Made by a program: the position numbers and the translations under genes
Assembly: GCF_002844595.1 (NCBI RefSeq)
Contig: NZ_PJNW01000012.1
Span: forward strand, 44,546-108,545
Length of the DNA: 64,000 nt
DNA from: Pleomorphomonas diazotrophica
Lineage (GTDB): Bacteria > Pseudomonadota > Alphaproteobacteria > Rhizobiales > Pleomorphomonadaceae
Direction of reading: 5' to 3'
In this document: piece after piece, positions 34,652 through 43,371 of the stretch
Numbering within the stretch: the stretch's first letter is position 1
Layout: every line of letters begins with the position of its first letter
The notes under the pieces: generated by a model
Database searches by the model: none
What the model was told of the DNA's origin: nothing
What the model saw: the letters and a program-made list of their open reading frames with translations, nothing else

Positions 34652-35977
34652 TTATTGCCTGATCTCGCAGATCACCTGCACGGTGAAACTCCGGGCGATG
34701 TCCGCCACGTCCGGCGTCCTGAGGTCGTCGCCCGGCGGCTCCACCTCATACGGCACCTGATTGGCGTCGAGGAAGAATTGGGCCATGCCCGCCTTGATGG
34801 CGAAGTTGGCGTTCTGGATCACCTCGATGTCCGGCTTCTCGGCGGTGCCGCGGTCCTGATAGTTGGACTTGGCAACGACGATGCCCACCACGTGCCCCGA
34901 CTGATCGACCACCGCGCCGCCGCTGTTGCCGCTCTGCACCGGCGCCGAGATCTGCAACTTGCTCACGTCGTCGCCCGTGCCGGTCAGCGCCGACACCAGC
35001 CCCATGGAAAGATTGCCGGTGCTCGACAGCAATCCGGCCAGCGGATAGCCGAACACAACGACGGAGTCGCCGAGGCGGATCTGCGGCGAACCGCGGAATT
35101 TCCCGAAGGCGACGGCCGTCGCATCAACCTTGAGGATGGCGAGGTCGTTGGTCCGCTCGCGCGCCACGATGGCGGCCGGCATCACGCCGGAAACGCCATG
35201 CCGCACCATGGCGTCCTCGCAGCGCTCCACCACATGGGCGTTGGTGAGAAGGTAGCCGTCGCCGTTGACGAAGAAACCGGTGCCGGTGACATAGCCTCCC
35301 CCCTCGTCCCGCTCGCTCTCGCCATCTTTCTTTCGGCTGCCGTCATCCACTGGTGGCGTCGCGGCCCGGTCGTCCTGCTCGGGCGCGGGCGTTCCGCTGC
35401 CGCCATTCTCGGCAATCCGGCCGGCGATCGCGTCGAGCGATATGCTGCCGTCGGCAACCGCCCTGGCGCATTCCTCCAGCGCGGCCACGCCCTTGCCGGT
35501 CGTTGACAGGTTGAAGGTGCCATGGTTGGTCTTGCCGATCCTGAGGAACAGGCTGCCCCGCGAGCCGAACTCGTCGATGACGTCCTTCTTGATGCCCTCC
35601 AGCGACACGCCCCGATAGGCGTGCAGCTTCATGCCGACGGCGTCTCCCTCCCAAGTGCTGACCCGGTCGTATTTGACGGTGACGCTGTAATCAGTGCCTT
35701 CCTCGTAGCTCCAGCCGGGGTTTGCGAACATCATGTAGTATTCGCTCTCGCCGTGGCTGGCATCCTTGCCCACCTGAAGCTCCGTGTTGCCCACGAACTC
35801 CATGTCCATGATGCAGGATTGACGAGCGAGATTGACGCCGACGGTCCATTTCTCCTCGTCGGCATAGACGTCGTCGATGAGGAAGTAATCCTGATCCAAC
35901 GCTTCGGCCGGGCCGGACAGCACGGACAGGAACGCGACGAGCCAGAGATGGCCGCTCAAGACAGACACCGACGACAT
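34652..35977 (-). CDS. Secreted trypsin-like protease, paralog 3 of 4
   Basis: A 441-residue paralog: signal peptide (1-27), N-terminal domain, a longer acidic/charged linker (190-228) and a protease domain with His248, Asp278, Ser352. Cysteines at 55, 170, 253 and 437. The N-terminal domain is the most diverged part, while the protease core is nearly identical to paralogs 1 and 2. It has its own upstream region, partly identical to that of paralog 4. Confidence 0.9.
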   Translation of the reverse strand: MSSVSVLSGHLWLVAFLSVLSGPAEALDQDYFLIDDVYADEEKWTVGVNLARQSCIMDMEFVGNTELQVGKDASHGESEYYMMFANPGWSYEEGTDYSVTVKYDRVSTWEGDAVGMKLHAYRGVSLEGIKKDVIDEFGSRGSLFLRIGKTNHGTFNLSTTGKGVAALEECARAVADGSISLDAIAGRIAENGGSGTPAPEQDDRAATPPVDDGSRKKDGESERDEGGGYVTGTGFFVNGDGYLLTNAHVVERCEDAMVRHGVSGVMPAAIVARERTNDLAILKVDATAVAFGKFRGSPQIRLGDSVVVFGYPLAGLLSSTGNLSMGLVSALTGTGDDVSKLQISAPVQSGNSGGAVVDQSGHVVGIVVAKSNYQDRGTAEKPDIEVIQNANFAIKAGMAQFFLDANQVPYEVEPPGDDLRTPDVADIARSFTVQVICEIRQ

Positions 35978-36075
35978 GGCGCATCCGGGAATTGCAGACG
36001 GGCCGATTTCAACAGGAACAGGTCCCCCCGAACAAGAGGACTTCCGCCTATCCCACCGGAAATTCCGGCTGCGCC
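35978..36075 (-). promoter_or_regulatory. Duplicated upstream region of protease paralog 3
   Basis: Read on the minus strand it contains CCGGAATTTCCGGTG, then CCTGTTGAAATCG and CGGATGCGCC just before the ATG. The same three blocks in the same order precede paralog 4 (37462-37560), so the promoter was probably copied with the gene. No confident -35/-10 pair was assigned. Confidence 0.5.
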
Positions 36076-36165
36076 GAAAGCGCCGGCGATGCGCCTCTTT
36101 CCGGCCGATGTCGGCCGATCGCTCCGGACCGTCTCAACGCGAAGATGGCGCGATGCGTCGCTGCC

Positions 36166-37461
36166 CTACTCCTTCACCTCGCAGATCACCTGGGCGCTGA
36201 ACTTGCGGGCGATCTCGGCGACGTCGGGCGTCTTCATCTCCTCGCCCGGCGGCTCCACTTCGTAGCGGACCTTGTGTTCGTCGAGGAAATCGCGCGCCAC
36301 GCCGGCCTTGATGGCGAAGTTGACGTTCTGGATCACCTCGATGTCGTCCTCGTCGCCAGACTCGTAGCTCTGGATGTTCGACTTGGCGACGACCACGCCG
36401 ACGACGCGGCCCGACTGATCGACCACCGCGCCGCCGCTGTTGCCGCTCTGGACCGGCGCCGAGATCTGCATCTGCGTCTCGTCGTCGCCGGCGCCGGCCA
36501 GCGACGCCACGAGGCCGGTGGCAAGGTTGCCGGTCTTGGAGAGATAGTCGGTGAGGGGGTAGCCGAACACCACGACGGTGTCGCCGAGGCGGATCGGCGG
36601 CGTGCCGCGGAACCGGCCGAAGGCCGGGTTGTCCTTGGCGATCTTCAGGAGGGCGAGGTCGCCCGTCTCGTCGCGCGCCACAATGGTGGCCGGCTCCAGC
36701 ATGCCGCCGTCGCGCCGCACCTCGGCGTCGCCGCAGCCCTCCACCACATGGGCGTTGGTCAGGAGATAGCCGTCGTCGTTGACGAAGAAGGCGGTGCCGG
36801 AGGAATAGGTGGGATCGGTGTCCTCGCTGTTCTCGCCGCCGCCCGGCCGGGCGTCCGGCTTCGTCTCGTCGTCTTTCGGCTCGGGACCGGCGTCGGCCTG
36901 GTATTGCCGATCGATCTCCTCGAGCGAGATGGAGCCGTCTTCGACGGCCTTGATGCACTCGCGCATCTTGGCGAGCCCCCGCCGCGTGCCGGCGAGATTG
37001 TACTTGCCGTAATCGTGGTCGCCGATCGTGAGGTTGAGCGTGCTGCCGCCGGCGAACTCCTCGACCGCCTCCGCCTTCACCCCCTCGATGGCGACGCCCT
37101 TGTAGTCGTTGACCTTGACGCCTACGCCGTCGCCCGTCCACGTGTTCTTGCCGTCATATTCGGTGACGACGTCGTAATCCCGGCCGCTCCGGTAGGTCCA
37201 GGAGGTGTTGCCGAACATGAAGAAATGCGTGAACGCGCCGTCGCTGTGGTCGCCGCCGACCTCGATGACGGTGTCGTCCTCGTAGACCATGTGCATCAGG
37301 CAGGATTTTCGGGTGGTGTTGACCGAGACCGTCCACTTGCCGCCGTCGTCATAGACCTTGTCGCTGGTGTAATAATCCTCGCCGAAGGCCGAGGCCGGCC
37401 CGGTGAGGAGAACAAGAAGGCAGGCGGAACGGCAGAACACTGGCAGGGAACACACGGCCAT
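36166..37461 (-). CDS. Secreted trypsin-like protease, paralog 4 of 4
   Basis: A 431-residue paralog with signal peptide (1-25), N-terminal domain, acidic linker (190-218) and protease domain with His238, Asp268, Ser342. Cysteines at 54, 169, 243 and 427 follow the shared pattern. It is upstream of the other three; a 188-base gap with its own promoter-like region separates it from paralog 3. Intact active sites in all four argue against simple decay after duplication. Confidence 0.9.
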   Translation of the reverse strand: MAVCSLPVFCRSACLLVLLTGPASAFGEDYYTSDKVYDDGGKWTVSVNTTRKSCLMHMVYEDDTVIEVGGDHSDGAFTHFFMFGNTSWTYRSGRDYDVVTEYDGKNTWTGDGVGVKVNDYKGVAIEGVKAEAVEEFAGGSTLNLTIGDHDYGKYNLAGTRRGLAKMRECIKAVEDGSISLEEIDRQYQADAGPEPKDDETKPDARPGGGENSEDTDPTYSSGTAFFVNDDGYLLTNAHVVEGCGDAEVRRDGGMLEPATIVARDETGDLALLKIAKDNPAFGRFRGTPPIRLGDTVVVFGYPLTDYLSKTGNLATGLVASLAGAGDDETQMQISAPVQSGNSGGAVVDQSGRVVGVVVAKSNIQSYESGDEDDIEVIQNVNFAIKAGVARDFLDEHKVRYEVEPPGEEMKTPDVAEIARKFSAQVICEVKE

Positions 37462-37560
37462 GGCGCACCCGAATAATGGCGGTTCGCGATTTCAACAGGA
37501 ACTGCCGCCGGGGCACAAGGGGAGGCCCGCCCGGTCACCAGAAATTCCGGCGGTGTCGCA
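37462..37560 (-). promoter_or_regulatory. Duplicated upstream region of protease paralog 4
   Basis: On the minus strand: CCGGAATTTCTGGTGACC, GTTCCTGTTGAAATCGCG and TCGGGTGCGCC before the ATG, matching the region ahead of paralog 3 in order and spacing. Confidence 0.5.
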
Positions 37561-37563
37561 GTC

Positions 37564-38277
37564 TCAAACGACCTCGAACACCGTATTCGTCTCGCCGCCG
37601 TCGTAGCGCTTGACGAAGTCCACGCGCATTCCGTTCCAGTGGTAGCAATAGTGGGCGCCCTGGACAGGGATGGGGATCACGTTGGGCCAGAAGATGCCGA
37701 TGCACCAGCCGCCGGCCCGGCGCACGCTCGGATAGACCACACCGTCGCTGCCGGCGGCACGCAGCTCGCGCCCCAGGGCTTGCGATGCGCTGTAATCGTC
37801 GGGGTCGAGCGCGCCCGGCACGGCGCTGACGTCATCGAGCTCGGCATCCACCGACCCCACCAGCACGCGGAAATCCGAGGTCCAGCCCGGTGCTTCCTTC
37901 GTCGCCGTCATGAAGCGCTGGTGATGGTAGATGGTCTCGGCGATCGCCACGTCCTCGCTGTCGCCGGCATAGTAGAGGCCATAGCTGCCGTCGGTGAAGC
38001 GGCCGGGCCGGAGCGGCGATGCGTGGACGAAGGGCGCCATCAGATAGCTGGCGTTGGGGCCGCCGACGCGGCGGTGCTTCGGCACCTTGGAAAGATCGCC
38101 GATCAGGCCGCGCACACGCGGGTTGGTCTTCGCCTCGACGGCGCTGAGCGCCTCCCAGTCATGCGGGTCGGCGATATCCTCGAACAGGTCGATGGGCGGA
38201 TGGATCGAGCGGATGATGCGATATGTCCTCGGCCACGCGACACGTCGCCGAACCACACCCGCGGCATCCGTCACCAC
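37564..38277 (-). CDS. RES-domain toxin
   Basis: A 237-residue RES protein: TYRIIRSIHPP near the start, the core FTDGSYGLYYAGDSEDVAIAETIYHHQRFM with the conserved Tyr and Glu, and a C-terminal SDGVVYPSVRRAGG block with the conserved Ser. RES toxins degrade or phosphorolyse NAD+. The GTG start overlaps the antitoxin stop by 7 bases. Paired with an Xre/ParS-type antitoxin, it forms a type II system. Confidence 0.93.
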   Translation of the reverse strand: MVTDAAGVVRRRVAWPRTYRIIRSIHPPIDLFEDIADPHDWEALSAVEAKTNPRVRGLIGDLSKVPKHRRVGGPNASYLMAPFVHASPLRPGRFTDGSYGLYYAGDSEDVAIAETIYHHQRFMTATKEAPGWTSDFRVLVGSVDAELDDVSAVPGALDPDDYSASQALGRELRAAGSDGVVYPSVRRAGGWCIGIFWPNVIPIPVQGAHYCYHWNGMRVDFVKRYDGGETNTVFEVV

Positions 38278-38687
38278 GCGCCCCGCTCGGCGTCGAGATA
38301 GGCGCGCATGTCCGCGAGGTCCGACAGTTCGCCGCGCAGCATCAGGTCGAGCGCCGACTTACCGTCGAAGGTGTCGTTGGGCTTCCTCACCCACTCATAG
38401 CCGCGCGCCGGCTCCTTGAAGAGGTAGCGCAGCCCCTTGTGGATGCCCATCAGGTGCGCCATCCGCATGCGGAGGTCGCGATCGATCCGCCCGATGCTGC
38501 CATCCTTCCAGCGCGCCCAGGTGCGCGTCGACAACCCGCCGAGCAGCGTCGTCGCCTCGGCATCGCTGAGCTTCCACGCCTTGAAAAGGTTGACCGTCGC
38601 CCGCGCCAGCGCCGCCGCCTCCGCGTCGGTGATGGCGGCGCCCTCGGTACGCTCGATCGGAGTGGCTTCGATGGGCTGCAGCATCAT
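38271..38687 (-). CDS. Xre/MbcA/ParS-type antitoxin (DUF2384)
   Basis: A 138-residue protein with an N-terminal helix-turn-helix region (LFKAWKLSDAEATTLLGGLSTRTWARWK) and a C-terminal toxin-binding domain (LMGIHKGLRYLFKEPARGYEWVRKPNDTFDGKSALDLMLRGE), the DUF2384 pattern. AGGACGG precedes the chosen ATG. Upstream on the minus strand, TTGCCA-N16-TATATT could be the promoter. Confidence 0.92.
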   Translation of the reverse strand: MMLQPIEATPIERTEGAAITDAEAAALARATVNLFKAWKLSDAEATTLLGGLSTRTWARWKDGSIGRIDRDLRMRMAHLMGIHKGLRYLFKEPARGYEWVRKPNDTFDGKSALDLMLRGELSDLADMRAYLDAERGAW

Positions 38688-38835
38688 GGTCCGTCCTGTC
38701 ATTTGTCGTGAATATAGGCGCTTCACGCCAAATGGCAAGAACATATGCCAAGTTGGGATTCACGTTGGCGTTGTTGGGACGCGGACGGATGACTAACCAA
38801 ACCGTGAGTTCGTAGCCAAGCCTCGCAACCGCGCC

Positions 38836-40227
38836 TCAGGGCTCGTTAAACTTCTCAAATGAAATAACAGTATAATGTATTTTCGTGTCTCCACGCGATG
38901 GTCTGTCTTCATAAGGATGTACATCATATATATTTAGCACAGGGTCACCAAACAACACGCCGTTATCCGGAAGATTATAAGGGTTTATATCCACTAAATC
39001 GACACGCTGGTTGATTGCGTATATATTCAAAAACCTATCGCAAGTTTCGCCGAAATGCTCACCCGCGGCAATTTGAACGACATACTTCCCCCTTGGAAGA
39101 GGTGGACTCAAAGCCTGCTGCCCTTTGGCAACAAAGAACGACGCGACCACATTTTCTGCGCGCCACATGCCCCCCGCCCTTATTTTGATTATCAAGTCAT
39201 AGTCGCTCCGATTCTGGATACCCAGATGATGACCGAGGCGCACCGGCGACTGAGGTCCGAGGGCTTGTCCGTTGCTAGGTGGATGCTTGCACAGCCCGGG
39301 ACCTGTTTGATTTGAAGACGGAGATAACCGATCAGCCTGAACTATCCGAGGATATAGCCAATCCTCCTGGTGCAACTCCGCCCATTCTGCTTGACTGAGA
39401 AAAACACCCACCACCAGAGACACAGGCAATACAAATGCGATAATCACATGGGAGAGATCCCAAAGAAATGACTTCCCCCAAGCATTCTCCAGTTTTTGTG
39501 AGCGACAGTCTGGGTAAGAACTGTCTATTCGCCTCACAAACATCTTGGCTTGTCGAGAAACAGAATTGTCCCGGGATTGAATCGCAATACAGGCCAGAGA
39601 ATAGGCTAATTTTAGATTTCCCCTGGATTGGAACGCATCAACATTATGGAGAATCAGCCTATAGTCCTCCTCTTTCATACGCTCCGTCTCAAATCCATTC
39701 TGTAATATCGTCAATACTGTATAATATGGGCCCGTCGGGAATACCCACCACCCGGTCACCATCGTAATAAGCGAGTATAAAATCGCCTTCAGGCGAGCAC
39801 ACTTTACGCAAAAAATACCGCTTGCACGCTTCGCATGCGCCCAGACGACCAGACCTACAAAATAGGAGAACGTCAGATATCTCGGCTGCGCCGTTACTCT
39901 ACCGCAAAAATCGCAGCAGATCGGATCTATGCGAATTTCGCCCCAGTCGCCATGAAACTCACGATCCTGCGCGCGCTCCTTTTCGGCCTCCGTGTCGCGC
40001 TTGAAAGGCTCCCAGTTAGACCGATCGTATTTTTCCCTGCGGGCCGGATCGCCCAGCACCTCATAGGCAGCGGAAACCTGCACGAATTCCTCGGCCGATT
40101 CCCGACCCGACGTATCGGGATGTGTTTCCTTCGACCGCCGCCTGAAAGCCGCCGCGATCTCCTCCGCCGTAGCGGTTGGCGATAATCCCAGGGCACGGTA
40201 AAGTCCGAGGGGGTCGCTGTGGTCCAT
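38836..40227 (-). CDS. J-domain protein with AT-rich unique C-terminal region
   Basis: A 463-residue protein. J domain at residues 6-70 with HPD at 36-38 and the helix IV YDRSN end, followed by a charged stretch and a CxxC pair region (Cys105/Cys108 and Cys140/Cys143) that may bind zinc. Two membrane segments follow (about 148-170 and 262-284), then a soluble C-terminal domain of 170 residues. The J domain is GC-rich like the host, while the DNA beyond about residue 100 is much richer in AT, which suggests a transferred or fused tail. The J domain would recruit DnaK at the membrane. Confidence 0.85.
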   Translation of the reverse strand: MDHSDPLGLYRALGLSPTATAEEIAAAFRRRSKETHPDTSGRESAEEFVQVSAAYEVLGDPARREKYDRSNWEPFKRDTEAEKERAQDREFHGDWGEIRIDPICCDFCGRVTAQPRYLTFSYFVGLVVWAHAKRASGIFCVKCARLKAILYSLITMVTGWWVFPTGPYYTVLTILQNGFETERMKEEDYRLILHNVDAFQSRGNLKLAYSLACIAIQSRDNSVSRQAKMFVRRIDSSYPDCRSQKLENAWGKSFLWDLSHVIIAFVLPVSLVVGVFLSQAEWAELHQEDWLYPRIVQADRLSPSSNQTGPGLCKHPPSNGQALGPQSPVRLGHHLGIQNRSDYDLIIKIRAGGMWRAENVVASFFVAKGQQALSPPLPRGKYVVQIAAGEHFGETCDRFLNIYAINQRVDLVDINPYNLPDNGVLFGDPVLNIYDVHPYEDRPSRGDTKIHYTVISFEKFNEP

Positions 40228-40337
40228 CTATGCCTCGGAACTCGCCGGTTGGTGCCGTCCCCATATGGGCGCCAAACCGAAGTTAGGCGAGTCGTGTCTA
40301 CAACTTATTGACGAGAATCCTTCTGCTCCGAGCGGCG

Positions 40338-40461
40338 AAGAAATTCGCTCCGGGGAGTCGGATGGCGTGGCTTTCGAGAACCGGAGCGGAGCGGGCTTAA
40401 CGCCCGTGAGCACCGGAAGCACAGAAAGTCGCGCTAGACGGCCGCCGGAGTAGAATTTCTC
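40338..40461 (-). repeat. Family B element, copy B4
   Basis: End stem GAAATTCGCTCCGG paired with CCGGAGTAGAATTTC and both invariant internal blocks (TCGAGAACCGGAGCGGAGCG, GTGAGCACCGGAAGCaCAGA). The right end overlaps the stop codon of the DUF2000 gene. Confidence 0.88.
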
Positions 40462-40867
40462 ACGGGTGCATCTTCGCTCCCTTGGTGATCTTGTCGACCA
40501 CCTTCTTCTCCGCCCGCAGCGCCAGCCCCACCAGCTTCGCGTCCTCCGGCGAGAACTTGGCGAACACCTCGCGGTTGGCGCCGTCGTGGCCGGTCGAGAA
40601 CATCTCCTCGACATAGGCCGATGTCGTGACGCCGCGCTCCAGCGACCGCTTGTGGATGGTCCGCAGCGTTTCCTGGTCGGCCACCAGCACCACCATCGGC
40701 TGGATGGACATCGGGTTGTAGACATGGCCGGCCGCATCCCGGTAGGCTTCACCGATAATCGTTGGCGTTTGCGCGACGATGCCGCTCGTCAGGAAGGCGG
40801 TGACGTTGAGCTTCTGCCAGGTGGCAAGGTCATCGCGGACGACGAGGACGATCTTGGTGTCGAACAT
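40460..40867 (-). CDS. DUF2000 family protein
   Basis: A 135-residue protein beginning MFDTKIVLVVRDDLATWQKL, with NVTAFLTSGIVAQTPTIIGEAYRDAAG and a C-terminal helix; these blocks match DUF2000, a family structurally related to peptidyl-tRNA hydrolase II, of unknown role. The start codon overlaps the start of the divergent AraC gene. Its stop lies in the end stem of B4. Confidence 0.85.
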   Translation of the reverse strand: MFDTKIVLVVRDDLATWQKLNVTAFLTSGIVAQTPTIIGEAYRDAAGHVYNPMSIQPMVVLVADQETLRTIHKRSLERGVTTSAYVEEMFSTGHDGANREVFAKFSPEDAKLVGLALRAEKKVVDKITKGAKMHP

Positions 40868-41753
40868 GCCGGCAAACTCCGTGAGAGGGGTCGAAAGAGC
40901 TGAGGCTTTATCGCCGACGAGCGCCGCCGGTCTTGAACGTTCGTGCGGCCGCTTCAGCGATCGTCTGCGGGTCTCCATCGACGATGGCGGCGTCGAACGG
41001 CTGGAGGCGCGCTTTCACGGCAACGGCTTCTCGCCGCACCGCCACGATACCTATGCGCTTGGCCTGACGCTCCACGGCGTGCAGACCTTCCGCTATCGCG
41101 GCGCCCTGCGCTTCAGCCGACCCGGCAACGTCATCGTGCTGCACCCCGACGAAGTGCACGACGGCGCGGCCGGCGACGAGGCGGGCCTCATCTATCGCAT
41201 GATCTACCTGCCGCCGGAGATGATCGCCGCCACCGGCGCTTCGCCCGGCACACTCCCCTTCGTCGCCGACCCCATCGTTTCCGATCCCGGTCTCTGGCAG
41301 GCGCTGGCCGATATCCTCGCCGACTTGGATGGTGAGCCGGGCGATCTCCAGATGGACGACGTGTTGATGCGTGTCGCCGCCGGCCTCGTCCGGCAGGCCG
41401 GCCTCAGGCAGGCGAGAGCGTCGGCCACCGCCGAGGCCGCCGTTCGCCGCGCCCGCGACTATCTCGAAGCCCACGCAGTGGAGGCCGTCAGCTCGGAAAC
41501 GCTGGAAGCGGTCACCGGCCTCGACCGCTACGAGCTGGCCCGCCAGTTCCGCCGTCTCACCGGCACCAGCCCGCACCGCTTCATGGTGATGCGCCGGCTC
41601 GACCGCGCCAAGCGCCTGATCGCCAGGGGCAACCGCCTTGCCGACGCGGCGCTGGACGCCGGCTTCGCCGATCAGGCCCACTTCACCCGCCACTTCCGCA
41701 GCGCCTTCGGCATGACGCCCGGCCGCTGGTTGGCGATGCAGAGGGTGGCGTGA
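40866..41753 (+). CDS. AraC-family regulator
   Basis: About 295 residues. The N-terminal cupin-like AraC_binding domain (HGNGFSPHRHDTYALGLTLHG, GNVIVLHPDEVHDG) senses a ligand and the C-terminal HTH pair (AVSSETLEAVTGLDRYELARQFR, ADAALDAGFADQAHFTRHFRSAFG) binds DNA. The ATG overlaps the start of the divergent DUF2000 gene; a GTG at 40881 is an alternative, and neither has a good ribosome site. It probably controls DUF2000. Confidence 0.88.
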   Translation: MPANSVRGVERAEALSPTSAAGLERSCGRFSDRLRVSIDDGGVERLEARFHGNGFSPHRHDTYALGLTLHGVQTFRYRGALRFSRPGNVIVLHPDEVHDGAAGDEAGLIYRMIYLPPEMIAATGASPGTLPFVADPIVSDPGLWQALADILADLDGEPGDLQMDDVLMRVAAGLVRQAGLRQARASATAEAAVRRARDYLEAHAVEAVSSETLEAVTGLDRYELARQFRRLTGTSPHRFMVMRRLDRAKRLIARGNRLADAALDAGFADQAHFTRHFRSAFGMTPGRWLAMQRVA

Positions 41754-41868
41754 GGCGGCACCGCCCGGTTTGGCGCGCATGTTCTTCGGAACCACGCGTC
41801 AGTCGCCGGCGCCGGGCGCGTATCATCAGGGGGGAGTCACTCCGCATCACGGCATCCGAGGAGACAGC

Positions 41869-42219
41869 ATGGACACCAAGATCAGGCTGCTGGAAGCACT
41901 TTACGATCGCTTCAACGCCCGCGACATCGACGGCGTTCTGGCCTCGCTGACCGACGACGTTGCCTGGGCCAACGGCATGGAAGGCGGCCACGTCCACGGC
42001 CCCGAGGCCATCCGCGCCTACTGGACGCACCAGTGGAGCGTGATCGACCCGCGCGTCGAGCCCGTCGGCTTTCACCGGAGAGATGGCGAGACCGTCCGGG
42101 TGGACGTCCGCCAGATCGTCCACGACCTCAAGGGCACTCTCTTGGCCGACGCCGTGGTCGGCCACGTCTTCCAGTTCAGAGGCGGCAAGGTCGCCCGCTT
42201 CGACATCGAGGAGGCCTGA
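41869..42219 (+). CDS. NTF2-like/SnoaL-fold protein
   Basis: A 116-residue alpha+beta cone protein: LLEALYDRFNARDIDGVLASLTDDVAWANG, GPEAIRAYWTHQW, then strand-rich sequence ending FRGGKVARFDIEE. This is the common bacterial nuclear transport factor 2-like fold; members may be isomerases or binding proteins. GAGGAG precedes the ATG. Substrate not inferable. Confidence 0.9.
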   Translation: MDTKIRLLEALYDRFNARDIDGVLASLTDDVAWANGMEGGHVHGPEAIRAYWTHQWSVIDPRVEPVGFHRRDGETVRVDVRQIVHDLKGTLLADAVVGHVFQFRGGKVARFDIEEA

Positions 42220-42261
42220 GGCTCCGCCGAGGCTGCCTCCGGAGTTTCACCTATAGAAAAA

Positions 42262-42300
42262 CTGAAGGCAGCCTTCAGAACTTGCGATTAGGCCGCAAGT
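42262..42300. promoter_or_regulatory. Two adjacent hairpins upstream of DUF3563
   Basis: CTGAAGGC-A-GCCTTCAG (42262-42278) and ACTTGCG-N7-CGCAAGT (42280-42300), both perfect. They lie 80-120 bases before the DUF3563 ATG and 40 after the preceding stop. They could be a terminator, a regulator site or a structured leader. Confidence 0.5.
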
Positions 42301-42380
42301 CTTTCCGCGCCTATATTGAGGGCGTCAAAGAGACGAGAGAAAGAGACCGGAATACGCCGGTCAGGAAAGGAAAGACCAAA

Positions 42381-42539
42381 ATGTTCAACGCTCTCAAGCG
42401 TACCGCCCAGCTCTTCCGCGCCCCCACCCAGGCCGAGCGCGACATGGACTACCTCAACCAAGCCACCGACCGCTACGACCTCGAGGCCCGCGAACGCTAC
42501 CTCGACAGCCGCACTCTCCAGCGGACCATCGGCCTCTGA
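42381..42539 (+). CDS. DUF3563 family small protein (52 aa)
   Basis: MFNALKRTAQLFRAPTQAER, then DMDYLNQATDRYDLEARERY and LDSRTLQRTIGL: the DUF3563 pattern (short, basic, amphipathic start followed by YL..A.D..DLE.R.R). The function is unknown. AAAGGAAA lies 10 bases before the ATG. Two hairpins upstream suggest its own control. Confidence 0.85.
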   Translation: MFNALKRTAQLFRAPTQAERDMDYLNQATDRYDLEARERYLDSRTLQRTIGL

Positions 42540-42546
42540 GGGGCAT

Positions 42547-42585
42547 CGGACCGAAAAGTGGGAACCGGTTTTCGGAAAACCCGAT
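42547..42585. repeat. Rhizobial-type GGAACCGGTTTT palindrome, copy C3
   Basis: GGACCGAAAAGTGGGAACCG followed by GTTTTCGGAAAACC; sits 8 bases after the DUF3563 stop and could act as its terminator. Confidence 0.75.
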
Positions 42586-42692
42586 GCCGTAGCAAGAGCC
42601 TAGGCACGCAAAACTGACACGACGTCGAGCGCTCGAAACCTGACCGGTTCGGGCGCTTTGTCGTATCGGGGTTCGGAGGCAAGCTTCAGAGA

Positions 42693-43369
42693 TCAGGCGG
42701 GCTTCGCCACAACCTCGCGAAGTAAACCGATGACAGTGTCCTGAGCTGTCTCCGGCAATGACTCGAAACCGCTCCGGATCATTAGCTTGCTCATTACGGC
42801 CGTTGCGGCCGCCGGAGCAAATCTCTCGATAGCTTGCAGAGCAACACCGCACTCCCGCCCGTGTTGACGCAGCCCATGGACAAGATCACCGGAGCCCCGC
42901 TGCGCAACCACCGCTGCGATGTCGAACATATCGCGAGGTTGGATATGGGATCCGCGATAAACCAGTTTCTTTGTGATGATCTCCAGGGGCGTCTCGACAG
43001 ACACTTCGCGTCCCCGCACAGCCATCATCATCGTAGGAGCCTCCGACAACTGCCCAGCGCAAATGAAGTCGACCTCTCCGATGTCATCAAAGGACAGTTT
43101 CAGCGAGCGCGGTCCATCCGTCTCGTAGGAGGACGGACTCGTCTGCAGCTCGTAACTTTGCGTCTGAGGATTGAGGTAGGGCAGAACCTGAGGGTCATCT
43201 AGGAACACGTCGACGTCATGGCTTTCCCTGTGCCCGATCTGGAGCATCAGGGCTGTGCCGCCACCGAACGTCCATTTGCCCAGAACACCCCGTGACCATT
43301 GGCCTGATCAATGATTGCCATGGTTAGGTCGAACAGAACGCCCCACTGGCTGGAGCCGAGCGCATTCAC
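42693..43369 (-). pseudogene. Frameshifted AbiEii/AbiGii-type nucleotidyltransferase
   Basis: The intact C-terminal part (from 43247) reads MLQIGHRESHDVDVFLDDPQ, then EVDFICAGQLSE and PLEIITKKLVYRGSHIQPRDMFDIAAV, typical of AbiEii toxins. The family's preceding motif is in a different frame: just upstream GVLGKWTFGGGTALML continues into MLQIG, but its own frame is closed by a stop, while a third frame from a GTG at 43369 gives NALGSSQWGVLFDLTMAIID leading to it. One base change near 43285-43310 would restore a single gene of about 225 residues. It follows the 87-residue gene by 2 bases. Confidence 0.7.
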
Positions 43370-43371
43370 GA

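Noticed and set aside
31952..37461. HtrA/DegP operon with PDZ domains
   Set aside because: The four proteases have no PDZ domain; the tail after the catalytic domain is only about 85 residues and is shared by all four.
40228..40752. Minus-strand frame across element B4 and the DUF2000 gene
   Set aside because: Wrong frame of DUF2000 running into a repeat; peptide KFYSGGRLARLSVLP is a translation of the B element.
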